The position numbers and the translations under genes were made by a program. A DNA stretch of 64,000 nucleotides, taken from Hofstenia miamia (taxonomy: Eukaryota > Xenacoelomorpha > Acoela). The stretch is taken from positions 25,596 through 89,595 of the forward strand of contig SCFE01000045.1 in assembly GCA_004352715.1 (NCBI GenBank). The letters run 5' to 3'. Positions 61,961-64,000 of the stretch are shown here, one piece after another (positions within the stretch are counted from its first letter, which is position 1; every line of letters starts with the position of its first letter). The notes under the pieces were generated by a model. The model saw only the letters and a list, made by a program, of their open reading frames with translations, searched no databases and was not told the DNA's origin.

Positions 61961-62106
61961 CTCACTAGTGGTCTGCCAGTGGTCCGCTAGTGGCTATGAG
62001 TGGCTGCAATTGCTACTACTGTCACTACTTCTCCACCAGTGGTCCATGGGTGGCTATGAGTCGCTGTAATTGCCACTCCTGCCACTGCTTTCCCACCAGT
62101 GGTGGT
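61961..62106. repeat. CCACCAGTGG cluster 2 with 60-bp tandem unit
   Basis: Two adjacent 60-bp units (61981-62040, 62041-62100), each with GTGGCTATGAGT, a Cys/Leu-type CTG-rich stretch and a terminal CCACCAGT, then CCACCAGTGGTGG. Related words occur just before (CTAGTGG, CCAGTGG). It is similar to cluster 1, about 550 bp away. Confidence 0.78.
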
Positions 62107-62525
62107 TACATGGATTATTAATAGTTTTTTATACAAATTTAAAAAACGTACATTTGTTATTTTTGTTTATTGATATTTTACACAATGCAAGGCAATTAAA
62201 TAATTTCATTGCGATAACAAATTGCATATATTTTCAAAAAAGGCTACTATAATATAACTAATAGGTAAAAATAAATAAAAATACAATGAATGTAATTTTT
62301 TCAACAAATTTGTTGTTTATAGTTTGACATGTATTGAAAAAATTGACAAATCACCGGTTAAACGGCCGATAAATGGCGAGTGCTTGACTCATCCGGTTAC
62401 CAATAAAAATTTCCGAGCCGTTGCAGCACTGGGCCCTATATACACATATGATAATATAATAGAAAAGTCGGCGATATATCGGAATGGACTACTCTGATTT
62501 TTTCAATTTTTTTTACATCACTATA

Positions 62526-63456
62526 TGCAGTTTTTTGTGCTGATTTCAAATCTGAAAAAAATTTTCCGAACCATTCATTATTTCAAAAGTTATTAAACTT
62601 TTAAATATCGCCTGTCCCTTCATGTTTCTATAGTGATTAAGAAAAGATGGCGGCGGTAAATAGAAAATTCATTTGAAATCGTGGGTTTTAATACATTGCA
62701 AACAGGAATGTTAAATGATTGATAGCAAATAATTGAAAAAATATCAAATAGACACCTTTTTAATTAAATAATTTTATATGTGAATTAATAATTGTTTTGA
62801 TTGAAATGACCAGCAATTCAATGACTGTAAACATGGAATTTCAAACCACGAATATTTTCTGAACAAACATTTTCATTAATTGATATAATGATTCAAGTTA
62901 ACTTAATTAACTAGATAAAAGCACTACGTGTTTGATTTCAAGAGATGCCAATAATTTATAATATGGAGAACGCCAATTATATTATAGTCTAAAAAAATTA
63001 ATAAATGTTAAATATCCTTGCAAATATCAAACGGAATTTACCATGCAATTTGTGCCATTTAGTAAGGCATTTTGAATGAATTATTCTTAGTGCTACTTTA
63101 TTTGAAACTGTAAAACTATGTTAAATAAAGAGAAAATGTAAAATTGAAGTTACAAATATACCGAGTTAGTATAAAATAGAAATGTAATCTAAGACCGAAG
63201 CTATAAGTTTACCTTTTAAGGTTTTCCAAAAATACATACAAGGATAATCAAAGAAATTGCTCTTTTCTTTATTATTCCAAGAATCCAAGTTACGATAATG
63301 TATCATTGCTAAATTACATATGTATGTTACATTAATACTGCAATATGATTGGCTGATAGAGATGTATATGATATATTAAAAATATTAATAACTTTTAAAC
63401 TAATAAAGGGTTCGGAAAAATTTTTTTAGATTTGAAATCAGCATCAAAAACTGCAT
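62526..63456. mobile_element. Candidate foldback element
   Basis: Arms of about 80 bp at 62526-62603 and 63378-63456 are inverted copies, sharing GCTGATTTCAAATCT, TTTTTCCGAACC and TTTAAAAGTTATTAA-like blocks. About 770 bp of noncoding sequence lies between. No target duplication was identified. Confidence 0.6.
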
Positions 63457-64000
63457 TAATATTAATGCATATAACAACAATCTTATTCTGATGATGCTTG
63501 TCAATGAGATCAAGACAAGCTCTTCAACATGGCTACGCAGTTCATCAAAGACATCACAGAATGGAATAGTGTCTTTGTATTTAAACGTTGACATTTCATC
63601 AGGGAATGAATTTCTTGTTTCCAATGTTAGTCCTCAATTCAACAATAATATATTCTATACTTACTTTGAATATCAATATTTAAAATTCGGTCATATAAAA
63701 CTTAAAGAATTCGATAAATAGCTATACACATTTTCAAAGCGCAATCTTTCAATGATTATTTCCTAATTCAAATCATGTTATTACTTGATTCTTGAATGTT
63801 GTTTTAAGCAAACAATTTATGATTTGTATATGTGCATAGACATAAATTCATGCAATTAAGAATGAAATTCATATACAGTATTAAAAAATATTTGGGCAAG
63901 CACTGCTTGCCTTGTTTACACGGACGAGCCGCCTATGATTATCACTAACCTTGCTCATTCGATTTGGCAAGGCAGTTAACCATTGAGAACGAATATTATC
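63457..64000. other. No gene seen
   Basis: Noncoding end of the window. The short open frames at 63491-63721 and 63400-63624 lie on opposite strands, overlap the foldback arm and show no family motif. Confidence 0.35.

Larger units (their letters stand above)
60909..62439. mobile_element. Candidate TIR element with CCACCAGTGG clusters
   Basis: The left end TATGGGCCC...GTGCTGCAGGCG and right end CGTTGCAGCACTGGGCCCTATA form inverted repeats if a 12-bp insertion on the left is allowed. CGGTGCCGGTTTCCAATAA and the complement of TTGGTAACCGG face each other further in. No ORF. The boundaries and the element status are inferred; no target duplication was established. Confidence 0.5.

Overview
This window is AT-rich nuclear DNA from an animal, most likely an invertebrate. 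The evidence is one ordinary multi-exon metazoan gene with spliceosomal introns, surrounded by decayed eukaryotic transposons of many classes. The species cannot be named from the sequence. Single N characters at 2304, 2649 and 4054 and an exact 1000-N block at 53370-54369 mark assembly joins.

The only clear host gene is a seven-exon, plus-strand AHCY-like gene (AHCYL/IRBIT family) at 6261-19896, encoding about 538 residues. All seven exons can be placed by homology and reading phase. Intron 4 starts with GC instead of GT (a GC-AG intron). Introns 3 and 5 are swollen by transposon insertions.

Left flank (1-6260): the 3' end of a frameshifted Tc1 element, a foldback MITE with an 8-bp target duplication, a cluster of short inverted motifs, and a TIR element in (TA)n repeats with a suspicious exact 249-bp duplication.

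Middle (20000-39500): a graveyard of DNA transposons. It holds pogo/Tigger-like remnants (three, one with a cysteine-rich tail), hAT, BED-finger, piggyBac and Penelope-like remnants. At 23001-26015 there is a four-level nest: a pogo-like element, containing a TTAA-region element, containing a Harbinger-like element, containing a GCTCGG-rich repeat.

The most unusual structure lies at 39521-52188. Two arms of about 2.8 and 2.3 kb are diverged inverted copies of each other, each built from degenerate subrepeats. They enclose about 7.6 kb holding a nearly complete CR1-like LINE (SGNH-domain ORF1; endonuclease plus reverse transcriptase ORF2) and an open 114-codon ORF of unknown function. The outer ends start AGTAGT, share a subterminal motif with a second element at 53323-55024, and that second element has a clean 6-bp target duplication (TAGCTG). 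AG...CT ends, 6-bp duplications and long TIRs are features of Polinton/Maverick elements, but no Polinton core gene is visible, so a non-autonomous or foldback-type element is the safer reading.

Right flank (52600-64000): a Penelope-like reverse transcriptase split by the second element, LINE remnants on both strands, a Harbinger-like TIR element with a TAA duplication, and two further inverted-repeat elements, one carrying CCACCAGTGG-type clusters. Apart from the AHCYL gene and perhaps the 114-codon ORF, nothing here looks like an intact gene.
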